A DNA stretch of 64,000 nucleotides from Gautieria morchelliformis (lineage: Eukaryota > Basidiomycota > Agaricomycetes > Gomphales > Gomphaceae), in NCBI GenBank assembly GCA_015179125.1, contig WHVA01000024.1:248001-312000 (forward strand). The letters run 5' to 3'. The notes beneath the pieces were generated by a model. It saw only the letters and a list, made by a program, of their open reading frames with translations. It did not search any database and had not been told where the DNA came from. This document shows, one piece after another, positions 33,668 to 45,100 of the stretch. Each line of letters begins with the position of its first letter. Position 1 is the first letter of the stretch. Made by a program: the position numbers and the translations under genes.

Positions 33668-33835
33668 CATCTCGGCACCTGCATCCAGTAGGGTTTTGGC
33701 TGCGTCGATCAGCCCATCTGGCACATCGGACGTCCCTGCACTTTATAAATCCGCCACACTAACATGGCCGCCTGCGCCCCATTGAATTCCCTACTCTGGT
33801 TGGCTTTTACACCGAGCCGCTGTAGTGCCGGAGGG
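33668..33835 (-). pseudogene. ComA-like fragment, second copy
   Basis: This aligns with 9058-9225. The minus strand reads QRLGVKANQS and, further on, QGRPMCQMG and a KTLLDA-like piece. It is cut by the CACTG element at 33667, so the C-terminal blocks are missing. Confidence 0.6.
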
Positions 33836-34911
33836 AAAGGGTGAATACTCGGATGACAAGGTTTGTCATGTCTTTTGCCAAGGCTACTTGTATCTATAGC
33901 GTGGGTCAAGTTCACTATATATTTGCATTACGGTAGGTCAGGTCTGATACTGATCTCATCGAATCTATGCGTTCGCTTGGATGAGATCAACAGAATGCCT
34001 TCTACAAGTGCTGTTAAAACTCAACCGATATCCCGGTCCTGATGTTCAGGTGCCAGTTGACAGGTCGACATATCAGTAAAATATATACTGCTGAGCGCCT
34101 CACGGCGCTGCTGCCACAGGGTTTTACTTAGTCGGCTTTAGTCGAGGTGATGTTTCTAGTTCCCAATCCGAGACGATTCTCCCCCTTGGAGTCCCTGCCC
34201 AGGATTGGCAGCGGATTGCCACCCAGGGAATTCGCATGCCAGCAGCTGTGGTAAGATTTGCTGCCGACCTAACACCTACGTCTTACATGTAGACGCCGGA
34301 CTACTGTCACGTGAGGGGGTCGGTGTAACTAATAAGCTGTACCCGTTGATGCGAGAAAGGTCTTCTTATCACGCCCAACTCCATGGCTTGTGTACTCACG
34401 TTAAGTGTCTCTATGGCTCTCGTACTTTCGATGCCGTTGAAATCGGGTTGCGTTGGAAGTACTGGCGATAGGCTTCTACGATGGCGTCAGCGTGCGTTAT
34501 ATCATGACATGATCTGAGAGTTATACATCATGCATCAGTCAGTGTAGCCGCTTCTATCACTTACAGTAAACTTCCAGTCCAACTCCCACGTTACAGTACT
34601 GTATTTTTGGGACGTCTTCGGCAGATCTGTCTCACTTGCTACAATCCTTGCTTGCAGGTAGAAACCAGGGAGTCGGTGTGCAATTCACTGAGTTGCATGG
34701 CCTGCGCAATTGCTCAACTGCTGGCGCCATCAAGGTTCAATAGCGTCCTACAGATATGTTTGCTCATCAATTATCGCTTAAATATTGGAATTCGAAATTG
34801 CTTCCGGGTTGACTAGTATATAGCACTTCGAATGCGAACCGGGCAGACCTTCTTAACGTGACTATAATTTTTCCCCGTATGCTTGGTCTTTACTCTACTT
34901 TCTCTGTTCGC

Positions 34912-36378
34912 ATGTCACCCACCTTTGATCTGGTAGTCTGGGAGCTTTATATCTGTCGCTATGTAATAGGTGCGTGGCATGATCATGGAAACTTGTGCAG
35001 TTACATCGAGCTAGATCTCAGTATTGTAGCTTCGGTATATATCGTCCTACTCCTGGAACACCTGGCCTCTTTACCTCAGGCTGGTAAGACTCTTGATATT
35101 AACTGCCATCTATGAACTCGTTCATGCAGGAGATCGAGTTTATTTGGAGACAGAAGACACCCAGAAACGGTTTACCGCGATTTTTTTTCCTCTTGTATCG
35201 CTATTCCGCGGTTGTCGGTCTTACCATTATCAATCATAGTAAGCGTCCATCTGGCGTGTGTACTAGTTCGGGACTGACATGGTGTAGTTATGTCGGGTAT
35301 CTCACGTCCTTTGGAACACAACGTAAGTTGGGCATAAAATTTCATTCAGCATAGAGCTGACAATTTGGCTCCCAGCTGTCCGTCTGTCTCCCCGAATCCC
35401 TCATTCAAAACTAATGTTGTACTCAATTCAGGTGTAAGCAAGCCGTGGCCGTGGTAGCCGCTCTGTCCATCTTTTCAACAGGCATCGCGGATGCTCTCGT
35501 TATGCTACGAGTATCTGTTCTCTGGGGGCGCCGGCGTCTCATATTGGGTATTCTCCTTTTCTCGTTTTTCAGTACATTTTCAGCCTCAGCTATATCTCTC
35601 GTGATCGTTGCAACGAAACTTGTCGGTATGTTGAGTTACTTAATTGTCATGGCTCAGATGTGCCAATGCTTGCCGCAGCAAGCACCAACGTCGTGCAACC
35701 TCTGAGCATATGCCTCCCCTTGGTTGGCCCACATCAAATGATGGTCGGAATATGGGTTCCGGGGGTGGGTTTCCAACCTGGGAATGCACTTGACTGAGTG
35801 ACAGGTGCCATTGATTGTCGCTAAAACTCTTCTGGCAGATGGTATTTGACGGTCTGGTGTTGTCTCTGGCTGGCTGGAACGCATGCGCGCGACCTCGGAC
35901 CCAACAGACCGCCTTCACTGTGGCATTATATCGGGACGGTGTTGTTGTGTTTCTGGTCTGTACAGCAGTAAAGCGGAACTCGCAAGAGAAAACTAACATG
36001 GCATCCCAGATCCTCGCTGGTTTGTGAAAGAATTCCGTAAATAGGAAATCATTGACATCATCCTCCAGGCCTCCGCGGTATTAGCTTGTTTTTCTCGGTA
36101 TTCGGGAGTGATGTTTTTCTCCTGGGACTCTGGTGAGAAACCAGATAAAATACCGAGAGACCACAAATAAACTCACAACTACTACTAGCATATCATGGCC
36201 AATGTCAACGATCACGCTCAGCCGATTTATATTCCGTCTGCGCCGTCGCGAGAAGGGACTAGCCCTCCCCTCAAACAGCTCGGGAGACACCGCTGTCGCT
36301 GATGCCGATTCGGGTTTGCGCAGTGTGCCGGAGACCTCTTCTGTATCCCTTCAGGCGCGAGATAACTCCTTAGGTTGA
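34912..36378 (+). pseudogene. DUF6533-type membrane protein gene, copy 3 (broken)
   Basis: Nearly identical to copy 2 from the ATG (34912) to RYSAVVGLTIINHS. Further blocks: IADALVMLRVSVLWGRRRLI (about 35490), GLVLSLAGWNACARPRTQQT (about 35858), RDGVVVFLVCTAV (about 35935) and WPMSTITLSRFIFRLRRREK (about 36195), with a stop at 36378. The same GC donor after LPQ and the same out-of-phase middle exon are seen as in copy 2, so the two shared a damaged ancestor or the introns are unusual. Confidence 0.65.
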
Positions 36379-36930
36379 TTCAGAGATAGCAGATTTCCTC
36401 GGGGTATTAGAGACCTCACGGCGACAGAAACGGTCAATGCTGAGGAGAGAAGTAGCGTAAAACCGTATAGTCGTAGCTCTGGTCGATGTCAAGCATCTAG
36501 GAGCAAACTACGGTGCGTCCGTCAAACGGAACAAAACTTGACAGCAAGGCGCGACAGAGGCAATGGTAGTACGGTATAGTCACATCTGTCATGGTATGCC
36601 CGGGGATCTTCGTTTACCTGGCACGAGGCATTCGAGTTCGGACCCGGAAGCGACGCAGATTGTGTCCATATGACCATCAGGCGAGAACCGCATTGCACAG
36701 TCGAAGCGAACCGTGTAGTAAGAAGTCCACTCCAATCTGTCATGTGCGGCGGCCGTAGCCTTTGTCCGCTGCGAAGCGACGATGAATCATACTATCGTCA
36801 CCTGCCGCGAGAGAAGTTGATCCACTGCGAGCCCATTAGTGTTTGAGAACATGCTCAGTGCATTTTGGAATAGAAAGTAACCAAGCGAAATGGGCCATTC
36901 GCATGCCCATCGAATGATTGGCTCGGCAGA

Positions 36931-39105
36931 CACTGCAGTCACTGAGGGCACTTAATATAAGTACATTACGCACCAATTTTTCAGTGCCCAAGTTACTGAT
37001 AATAAGTAATCGGGGAGCAGATTTTTGACGCTTCCTCTCGATAAGTTTGGTACTGAAATCTAGTAGCTAGAATGTCCGCTTTCAGTGTCCTAGAACACTG
37101 ATTTTCAGTTCTTAAGTTACTTATAAATGGTACTTTAGAACACAATATAACAGTGCTTTCTATTACTGAAAGACAGAAATACATAGATTGAAAGCTATGC
37201 CCCAACCCACCCAACGTCACCCTACGCACCTCCTCAACCCCAATGCTCTCGGTGCAATACAAACTCGTCTCCTTCCACTGCTAACCACCCTTGTTCTTCC
37301 CGCCCAGGACGCGTATAACGACATCGCCCACCTCCCAGTCCAGGCTCTCGTCGCCCTCGCCCTCAAACACGAACTCGCTGCCCTCAGCAATGCCCATAGG
37401 GATGTTGAGCGCATAGTGCTGCATGTGCGGAACGAGCACGTGGGACACGTCTGGATGTGCAAGTCCTCCAATGCGGAAGTGGTCGCAGAAGACCTGTATG
37501 TTAATCATGAACTGGATGCCGAGTCGCAGGATCGCGAGAAATGGAGATGAAGGAATGGACATTGAAAGCATAATCGTCAGAGCAGAAATCACGCAAAGAT
37601 GATGTTTGGAACCTACGTCGATCTCCACACCCTTATACATATCCTCAAGGCTCACTTCGAAGTCGCTTGTCGCCATGGGCCTGCGGCGGACCTCCTCTTG
37701 TTGAGCTGCAGTGTCACAGGATCATAAATGTCATGAATGATATGGCACATGAGTATGAGGAGTATTATACGGCAAAGTATCATTTTGAGTGTGCAGAACG
37801 ATAAATTAACGATGAAACGACTCACATCCGCCGCCACCGAAGAAGGACGAAAACATATCGAAGGGATTGGCGTGCTGGCCGCCTTCGTGCTGTCTCAGGC
37901 CTTTCTCGATGAGAGGGAAGGGTAATATTTGTCAGCTCGCGTCCGGGGAAGTATAAAACGATAAGTGACAAAGTAAAGTAAAGCTCAAAGAACAATGACA
38001 AGGGCGAATTGCAACACGTACCTCCCCATGTCGCTCATAAAGGCCGTGTTTCTGTCCAAAAAAAGAAATACGGTGGTCAGGTTGAGTTAAGGAATAGTAG
38101 AGATGTTCATGGGCACACCTGGGCTGCATATGCTGGAAGGATCGGAATGTGAGGATGTGAGCGATGAGGAAGGTAGGCATATAAGGCATGTAACATGGCT
38201 CCCAATACTTGCGACAGCCCAGCCCCCACACTCACCTTTCGCAACCTTCACATGAGTGGGAGCAGAAGTGGTCTATTGTAAGAGCGAGGACACAGTGCGA
38301 GGGCGAGGGCGGGAGCGGTCTATTGTGAGAACGAGCAGGCGAGGGGAGATAGTGCGAGAGCAAGACCCAGAGTGCATGAGCGAGAGCAGCAGAGAGGCAC
38401 GTAGCAATAATATATATTGAGTATATGCATGGTATTTTCAATGAAAGAGTATCTTACCAGGAGGCACCCTCTAAACCAATGCGTTTTTACCCAACCCCAC
38501 GATATCATTTGTAAGAAGAGCTTTTTGATGCGGGTGTTGAGTGGGGATCACGTGATAACATCACGATGTTCACATACTCTGCATTTTCCTCCCAGTTCGC
38601 TCCATCATAACTGGGCATGATCAAAAAATTGATGCGGGCAAGCGTTATAGTTTGTTTTCTGTTGGCCGTGGTCATGCGGGGAAGAGAGGAGTTAGAATTC
38701 AAGCGGGTCAGAGATTCAAATCACTTGGGGAAAAATTCGGACGCCCGTACAAGGTACTGCATTGGTCGCCACGATGTCTCCAGGACTTGGTGAGCAATAT
38801 TTCATGCTATAGTGGCAGCAGCGCTAATTACTTGGCGGACTCAGTTCGACGACAAGAGGAAATTGCTCTGTACGCCTAATGGTCTAACATACGCAGTGAA
38901 GAGGGCGATCATGTTTCTTCTTTTTTTTTTTTTTTTTCACATACTTGCATGTTTTTCAGTATCTGAAAATCAGTGCTCCAAAGCACTTATTTTTGGTGCT
39001 CATTTAATGATCTTTCTGAGCACTGATTTGTCAGTGCTCAAAGGTACTGATTATTGCCGTTTGTGTAAAAGGTACCGAAATCTAATGTCGGAGTTTTCTA
39101 CAGTG
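36931..39105. mobile_element. CACTA-like element with captured DnaJ fragment, 2175 bp
   Basis: Left end CACTGCAGTCACTG, right end TTTTCTACAGTG, with CAGA on both sides (36927-36930 and 39106-39109). Copies 1 and 2 show the empty site GGCAGAGCAGCC. Both ends carry subterminal CAGTGCT, AGTACT and GCACTGA words in mixed orientation, as in CACTA elements. No transposase is present; the cargo is the DnaJ fragment at 37190-38062. An A+T tract (T17) lies at 38920. Confidence 0.75.
37190..38062 (-). pseudogene. DnaJ (Hsp40) gene fragment, introns retained
   Basis: DnaJ proteins help Hsp70 chaperones. The minus strand reads, in order: KHGLYERHGE (about 38045), an intron, GLRQHEGGQHANPFDMFSSF FGGGG (glycine/phenylalanine region, about 37850-37900), an intron, TSDFEVSLEDMYKGVEIDV (about 37625-37670), an intron, CDHFRIGG, then QHYALNIPMGIAEGSEFVFE and GEGDESLDWEVGDVVIRVL (about 37290-37420), and SIGVEE. 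The J domain is missing. Most of the four CxxCxGxG zinc repeats are deleted, and a TAG interrupts after GKNKGG. It is therefore a captured, decayed piece, not a working gene. The YKGV-ID and VFEGEGDESPDW blocks are diagnostic of the family. Confidence 0.8.
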
Positions 39106-39419
39106 CAGAGCGGCCGCAGATCCAAATTTAGATCATCGAACCATCCGAACTCAAACATGTCGACCTAATACAAGTTTAGCAACCTATATATACATGTCGC
39201 ATCCAATGAGAACATACAGAACAGAATCATCTGTCGCCGTGACGAGCAAATGGGATTCACAGAGTCATCGTAAATGCGTGAGTGACGCGTATTTGGATCT
39301 TCCACCTAACACGTTCGGTTTGTGGGTTCTTAAATCAATTGTACAGCGCGGTTTAATTCATGCGCCTGTCAGAAAAATATCGTTCTGGGTATACACATCA
39401 AATAAGGCCGGATGTACAT

Positions 39420-39653
39420 TGTAAGGACCCGGGCTAGCTTACTAATGCAGAGCCCTTACAGACTCCAACCAGCTATACATAGAACTAGAAAAACATATAT
39501 GATCAGACAAATTTCCTATATATAATTCGAGACTCTTAGTACCCACCTATCGAAGGTTGACTCAGACTGGTTATATCGAGTGTTGCACCCCTTAAGAGCT
39601 CGGTTTCCACAGTCTGTCGCGATACTTTGAGCTCCGACTCACACTTCCTTACA
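39420..39653 (+). repeat. 5' LTR of the Ty3 element
   Basis: Starts TGTAAGGACCCGGGCTAGC and ends CACACTTCCTTACA, with TG and CA termini. It carries TATATAATTCG, a possible promoter box. Confidence 0.95.
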
Positions 39654-39759
39654 TTTTCTAACCTACTCACCATCAATATCGAACTCGACACGGACTGATC
39701 ACCCGCTGTTGAGCACCCAAAATCCAATTTTTTTTCTCTAACAACTTGAACATAGGAAC

Positions 39760-42120
39760 ATGGTGACTCGCTCTGGAAGAAGCTACGCTGAGCCTCACCA
39801 CAACCCAATGGCGCCGTCGAACAGTGGAAGCACTCTGTGGGACGTCGAAGAATCTTCGAACGATCCCAGAACGGCTGAGATTAGCCCACTCACTTCGGCA
39901 AGTAGGTCCATCTCACCTGTGCCCGACTACATCGGAAGAGAGGGTGTGCCTGCAATGGCCACCTCTAGATTAGTCGTAGACCCCATCAACAACAGCTCGC
40001 TCCCTCCCGAGGTCGATGCTGGAGCAGCGAGCGGTGCTCACGCCCCTGGCGTTGGATGCACGCTCAGTCGCCCCTGCTTAGCGGACGGAGCAGACGATAT
40101 GTCCGAGAGGACATCTATACACACGCTGCCGGGCTTGATCGACTACATGTCCCCCACTGAGAGCGGCTCAGAGTCCGAGGGAAAGCACGATCAGGGTGAC
40201 GGCTCACCGACGAAAGCCAATAGTCACAATGAGTCGCTATTCTTCCCCGGCTGGTTTTCCAATGATGAGTCAGCAACGGAAGGAATGGAGAGAGAAGAGG
40301 AACACCCCTCAAAGCCCAGGTGGTCTGACTACGATGGATCAGAAGACCCTTTTGGGACAATCCCAGAGGGTTGGGCAAATGAGCCAGCTAGGGGCAAATC
40401 GAGATGTCGCGCCGCCCGTAGACCAAAGGTCGATGAGCTGGACGTGTACAAGACCTTTATGATGGGAATAATAGAGGACATGGATTCTGAAACTCTGCAC
40501 AATATGATAAGGAGACGGGCTGACCTAGTAGAAAACCTGCCCACCAAAAATCATGAGACCTCTGTAACCTCAACAGGGAACGTCACCTTGGAGCCAACCG
40601 CGACGTCAAAGAGGACGCATGGATCGCGTCTCACGGCAAAAGAAAAGGGGAAGTGGAGGGCGACTTCGCTCCCTGAAGCAAGGCCTGAGGAATCGGATGA
40701 GGACGGCAACGTACTACCGGACGAGCAAGTTGCCTTGAAACTACACCAGATTCTCAACAGCAACGTAAGCGCAGATCCACAGGTAAAGGGTAACTTACAT
40801 AACCCTAAGAGGACTACAGCAGTGCTACCAGGTGTTTACCAGTTGAGGAATATGAAGCCAGGAGATACGGCTCAACCATCCCTACCAAAAAGATATCAGC
40901 CTCCTGCAACTGCGCAGATACCATGGGATGGATACCTTGCAAAAACACTGTTTAGTAAGAAATTCCCCCCCGTGGACCTTGACATTGATTCAGACGAGTC
41001 GGATACTACTTCCTCAGGTGACTCAATGGCCAGATACAGAGCTAAACGAAAGAAACAAGCTTACAAGGAAAAACTAAAACATCGTGTGAAGAAAGCTCCG
41101 AGTGTAAAAGTCTCGGAGCCAGATCCGTATGATGGCTCTGCTGACTTCGATGTGTTCGAACAATGGACCTTCGAGGTTAACAACTGGTTTGAAATGACTG
41201 ACTTCCTTAAGAAATTCCACGTAAGACATGAAAAATTCATGAAAGGAAAAGTGGTGAAATACTACATGACCTTCGTGGCTCCACAGGCTGACTCATATAC
41301 GGTCAAGACGCTAGGAAAAGAGCTGTCTGACTTCTGCTTCCCAGCACGATTCAGACAACAAATGCGCACGAAGTTCCATGAGGCGTCCCAAGGAAAGAAG
41401 ACGATCCGGGAATTCATACGGAATCTTCGCTCCCTAGCAACAAGGCTGCCCGATATAACGGAGTTTCACCTCGTCCAGCAGCTGTGGAACGGCGTGAATA
41501 GCTACCTGAGATTAGAATGGACGCAAGCTGGAATGTCTGACGAATACAAGAACCTTGTAACCCTGGAAGAGGCCGCAGAGAGGTTTGAACAGGCGGAACA
41601 CCTGAGACTATACGAGGAGCGTAAGAATTCGCTGCGCCCCAAAGAAGACTTCAAAAATACGCCGAGAAAACAGGACAACTATCCGTGCCCAGACTCTGGA
41701 AAACAACGATCAAAGGAATCAAGGTCGCAAACAGCAAGGAGCCCGCAGAACTACAAACCGTTCAGCACGAGGGGGTGGGACCGGGTGGTATCCCCAACCC
41801 GTATCAAGGCCGGGCCACGACCTAGGCAAAGCCCACAATGCTCGAGAACGGCTCCTCAGCTAACCGAGGAGCAGAAGGACGACCTGAGAGCAAGGGGATT
41901 TTGCTTCCTTTGCAGGCAGCAAGGCCATCTCTCACGAGACTGCCCTGAGAGAACAAGCGTTCCCCGGATGAGGGATGGGAAACCACCCGGGGTACAAGCC
42001 GCCATGGTAAACGTGGGCGAAAATGTCTCGGACCTCGATAAGCTAGCAAAAGAAAATATAGAACCTCAGTTAAACATGATGGGGGATATAACGGAGGAAA
42101 ATAATACCGGTGGTGCTTGA
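39760..42120 (+). CDS. Ty3 Gag-like protein, 786 residues
   Basis: Forms the particle that packages the element RNA. A long acidic, low-complexity N-terminus (about residues 1-430) precedes the capsid-like gag domain (about 465-620: FDVFEQWTFEVNNWFEMTDF, GKKTIREFIRNLRSLATRLP, TLEEAAERFEQAEHLRLYEE). A single zinc knuckle CFLCRQQGHLSRDC lies at about residue 717. The stop is TGA at 42118-42120; the frame continues open into pol (same frame), so Gag and Pol are separated by one TGA. The start is the first ATG after the 5' LTR leader. The N-terminus is longer than in most Ty3 gags. Confidence 0.85.
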   Translation: MVTRSGRSYAEPHHNPMAPSNSGSTLWDVEESSNDPRTAEISPLTSASRSISPVPDYIGREGVPAMATSRLVVDPINNSSLPPEVDAGAASGAHAPGVGCTLSRPCLADGADDMSERTSIHTLPGLIDYMSPTESGSESEGKHDQGDGSPTKANSHNESLFFPGWFSNDESATEGMEREEEHPSKPRWSDYDGSEDPFGTIPEGWANEPARGKSRCRAARRPKVDELDVYKTFMMGIIEDMDSETLHNMIRRRADLVENLPTKNHETSVTSTGNVTLEPTATSKRTHGSRLTAKEKGKWRATSLPEARPEESDEDGNVLPDEQVALKLHQILNSNVSADPQVKGNLHNPKRTTAVLPGVYQLRNMKPGDTAQPSLPKRYQPPATAQIPWDGYLAKTLFSKKFPPVDLDIDSDESDTTSSGDSMARYRAKRKKQAYKEKLKHRVKKAPSVKVSEPDPYDGSADFDVFEQWTFEVNNWFEMTDFLKKFHVRHEKFMKGKVVKYYMTFVAPQADSYTVKTLGKELSDFCFPARFRQQMRTKFHEASQGKKTIREFIRNLRSLATRLPDITEFHLVQQLWNGVNSYLRLEWTQAGMSDEYKNLVTLEEAAERFEQAEHLRLYEERKNSLRPKEDFKNTPRKQDNYPCPDSGKQRSKESRSQTARSPQNYKPFSTRGWDRVVSPTRIKAGPRPRQSPQCSRTAPQLTEEQKDDLRARGFCFLCRQQGHLSRDCPERTSVPRMRDGKPPGVQAAMVNVGENVSDLDKLAKENIEPQLNMMGDITEENNTGGA

Positions 42121-42192
42121 GACCAACCACAGAGCATTTGGGATGAACTGGCGGACAGGCTCTCATCGAGAGTATCCCTCGCAAACTGTGAA

Positions 42193-45100
42193 ATGCCCAC
42201 ACACGTATCAATGACTGGAAGATACACAATAGTCCCGGTAACCACTCACTCAGTACTCATAAACGACCGCATGTTCAACATGCAGTACGTCATAAATAGT
42301 TCTCGAATTCTGGATAACCACTTTGACTGCGTGCAATGGTTAGAATTCGAAAATATCCGTCGACATGCAGAAATTCCACCATACCTACTTCGTTACTCGG
42401 GAAACATGTGGGCAGACCCGCGCCGAACCCTACGTATGAATGCAACCGGTTCGAGATGGGACGGCGAATCCTGGTCTGACTTTGCAAACAACCATAGGAG
42501 ACTGAACAAGCATCAGTTAGCCACTCAAGAAATAGAGAGGACCGCTCACAACCGAAGGTGTGACGAACTCCGGGACAACCAAGATAGCGCAAATAGTGGA
42601 AATGAATATGAGTTCTCGGAGGACGGAAGTGACGAAAACCTCTCACCGATAATGTGCTCAATGAGAAACCTAATCCCACAGGAAGAGAATCCCAGGGAGG
42701 AACCGCCAACACTAACATGGGACATCGACAGTGCGGACTACGACGCTGAAAAGTACGGGAAAGCCACAGATGACGTCTTAATGAACACATCTGCTAGGCC
42801 TATGACTGACACACGCGCTGTAAAATCGAGGGGAAAATTAGCAAAAAGGCCACAGCAAACTCAGAGAATGGAACACAATGCCAGCAAGCCAAAAGACTTC
42901 AAAAGGGTAATACCCAAGGCAATCGTAGTAACAGCAAAAATAAATGGAAAGGACGTACGGGCGTTGTTAGACTCAGGCTCTCTGGCCGACTTCGTCTCCA
43001 CGACGCTGGTGGACCAGCTACACCTACCAGTGGAGCATCTAGTGAAACCCTTACCATGCCAATTGGCGGCCTCGGGCTCAAGAACCATGATAACTTGCTC
43101 AACAACGGTGAATTTTGCCTATAATGAAATAAACGAGCCACGACGATTCGACGTCATCAACCTCAAAAACTATGACGTTATCTTAGGCACACCTTTCCTC
43201 TTTCAGCACAAGGTAATGCTGGGATTCAACCCAGCAAGGGTGTCGGTGGTATCCGCAATGTCAAAAAGATTAACAGGTCCTGATGTCGCTGAAATAAGCT
43301 CTATGGCAGCGGACGTAGTAGAAGGAGGTTTGGAGAAGCTACGTACCGAATTAAGGGCCTACGCGAATGACATATGCAAGCCAGCTGGCCAAACGCCGCT
43401 CCCTCCTCTACGAGAAATTAATCACACAATACCCATAATAGACGAAAATCTCACCTACTCGTGGCGACCTTCGAAATGCCCCGAGGCAGTAAAACACCTT
43501 TGGAGAGAGAAACGGGACTCTTACCTAAGCACGGGGAGATGGCGTTTCAGACCTGGTCGAAACGCTGTACCGATGCTAAGAGTATTAAAGAAACCTGGTG
43601 AAAACGGAGAAACCAGGATCAGAACGGTATTGGACAAAAGAGAACAAAATAAGAACACAAGGAAGCTGGCAAGCCCCCTCCCAAATATGGAGACAATACT
43701 CACAAACGTGCTCCGACACCCGTACAGAACATTGATCGACGGAAGAGATGCCTATGAACAAATCCGTGTCATAGACGAGGACGTGCACCGCACGACCTTC
43801 AACACACCGGATGGAACGATGGAAAGCTTGGTAATGCAGCAGGGCGATTGCAATGGCCTGGCTACATACCAAGCATTGATGAACCACATCTTCGGGCCAT
43901 ATATCGGTATCTTCATGGACGTCTACTTAGACGACATAATAGTGTACTCTAACACAATAAAAGAACACATAGAGCACTGTAAGCTGATTATAGATATTCT
44001 GAGAAAAGAGAAACTATACCTGTCAATGCCCGACAAACTCCAGTTCTTTGCCAAAGAACTGAAGGTACTAGGCCACGTCATAGACGCATGAGGACTAGTC
44101 ATCAATCCGGAAAAGGTGGACAAAATTCTGAACTGGAAAACTCCACCAGGAAGGGATCAGCTCGCTGCTTTCATAGGGACTGTGAGTTACATCGCACCTA
44201 ATTGCAAGGGGATCAGCACCCCGATGGGCATCCTAATGGAGAGAACGGGCCCCACGTCGATATGGCGATGGGGCCCTAGGGAGCAACGAGCGTTTGACAA
44301 CATAAAGAAAATTGTACAAAACCATAGAGACTCACACAGAATTGCCCTGGACTACTCCGCCAACGCTCCATGAATAAACCTGGTATGCGACGCTAGTCTG
44401 GGAGGCACGGGAGGCATGGTATCCCAGGGAAACGACCCGAAAACCGCGGCTCCAATAGCATTCTGGTCTGCAAAATTCAATCCTGCACAACAGAACTATC
44501 CAGTGCACGAAAGAGAATTATTAGCCATAGTGGAATCTTTGAAATGGTTCAGGCACTTACTTCAACGGGTACACTTCCGCATCTTTACAGACCATAAGCC
44601 CCTGGAATATATCTTATCTCAAAAAAATCTGTCAGCACGACAACACAGATGGATCGACGTACTAAGCGATTTCGACTTTGAAATAATATATATACCTGGT
44701 GAAGTGAACGTAGTGGCAGACGCGCTATCACGAATGTATAACGCAGAACCGGCAGGAATTGTAAGAGCGGCGTCGGAATACATAGTTTAGGAAGACGTAC
44801 CAACAACGATAACTGAAATTAAACGAAGACCCTGTTCTCTGAAGACCGGACACGAGGCTAATGCATCCTTACTGATGCACCTAAACGCAACCGGTATCGA
44901 TAGTAGGCCAATAAGGAAAACACGAGCCGGTCATGCTATAAAACCGCCAAAACAGTACGACAATGCCAATGTCGCGGTAAGACCACTTACCATGAATTCT
45001 ACCACGGAAGCTGTCAGAGAGAGCAAGGCCCCCAGAGGGAAACGAAACTGGAGGGCGCAAAGAAAATCCTCTGACGCCTGCAATGTGGCCGCCCCATCCA

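Noticed and set aside
41822..42229. 135-codon minus-strand frame within the Ty3 element
   Set aside because: Antisense shadow of gag-pol.
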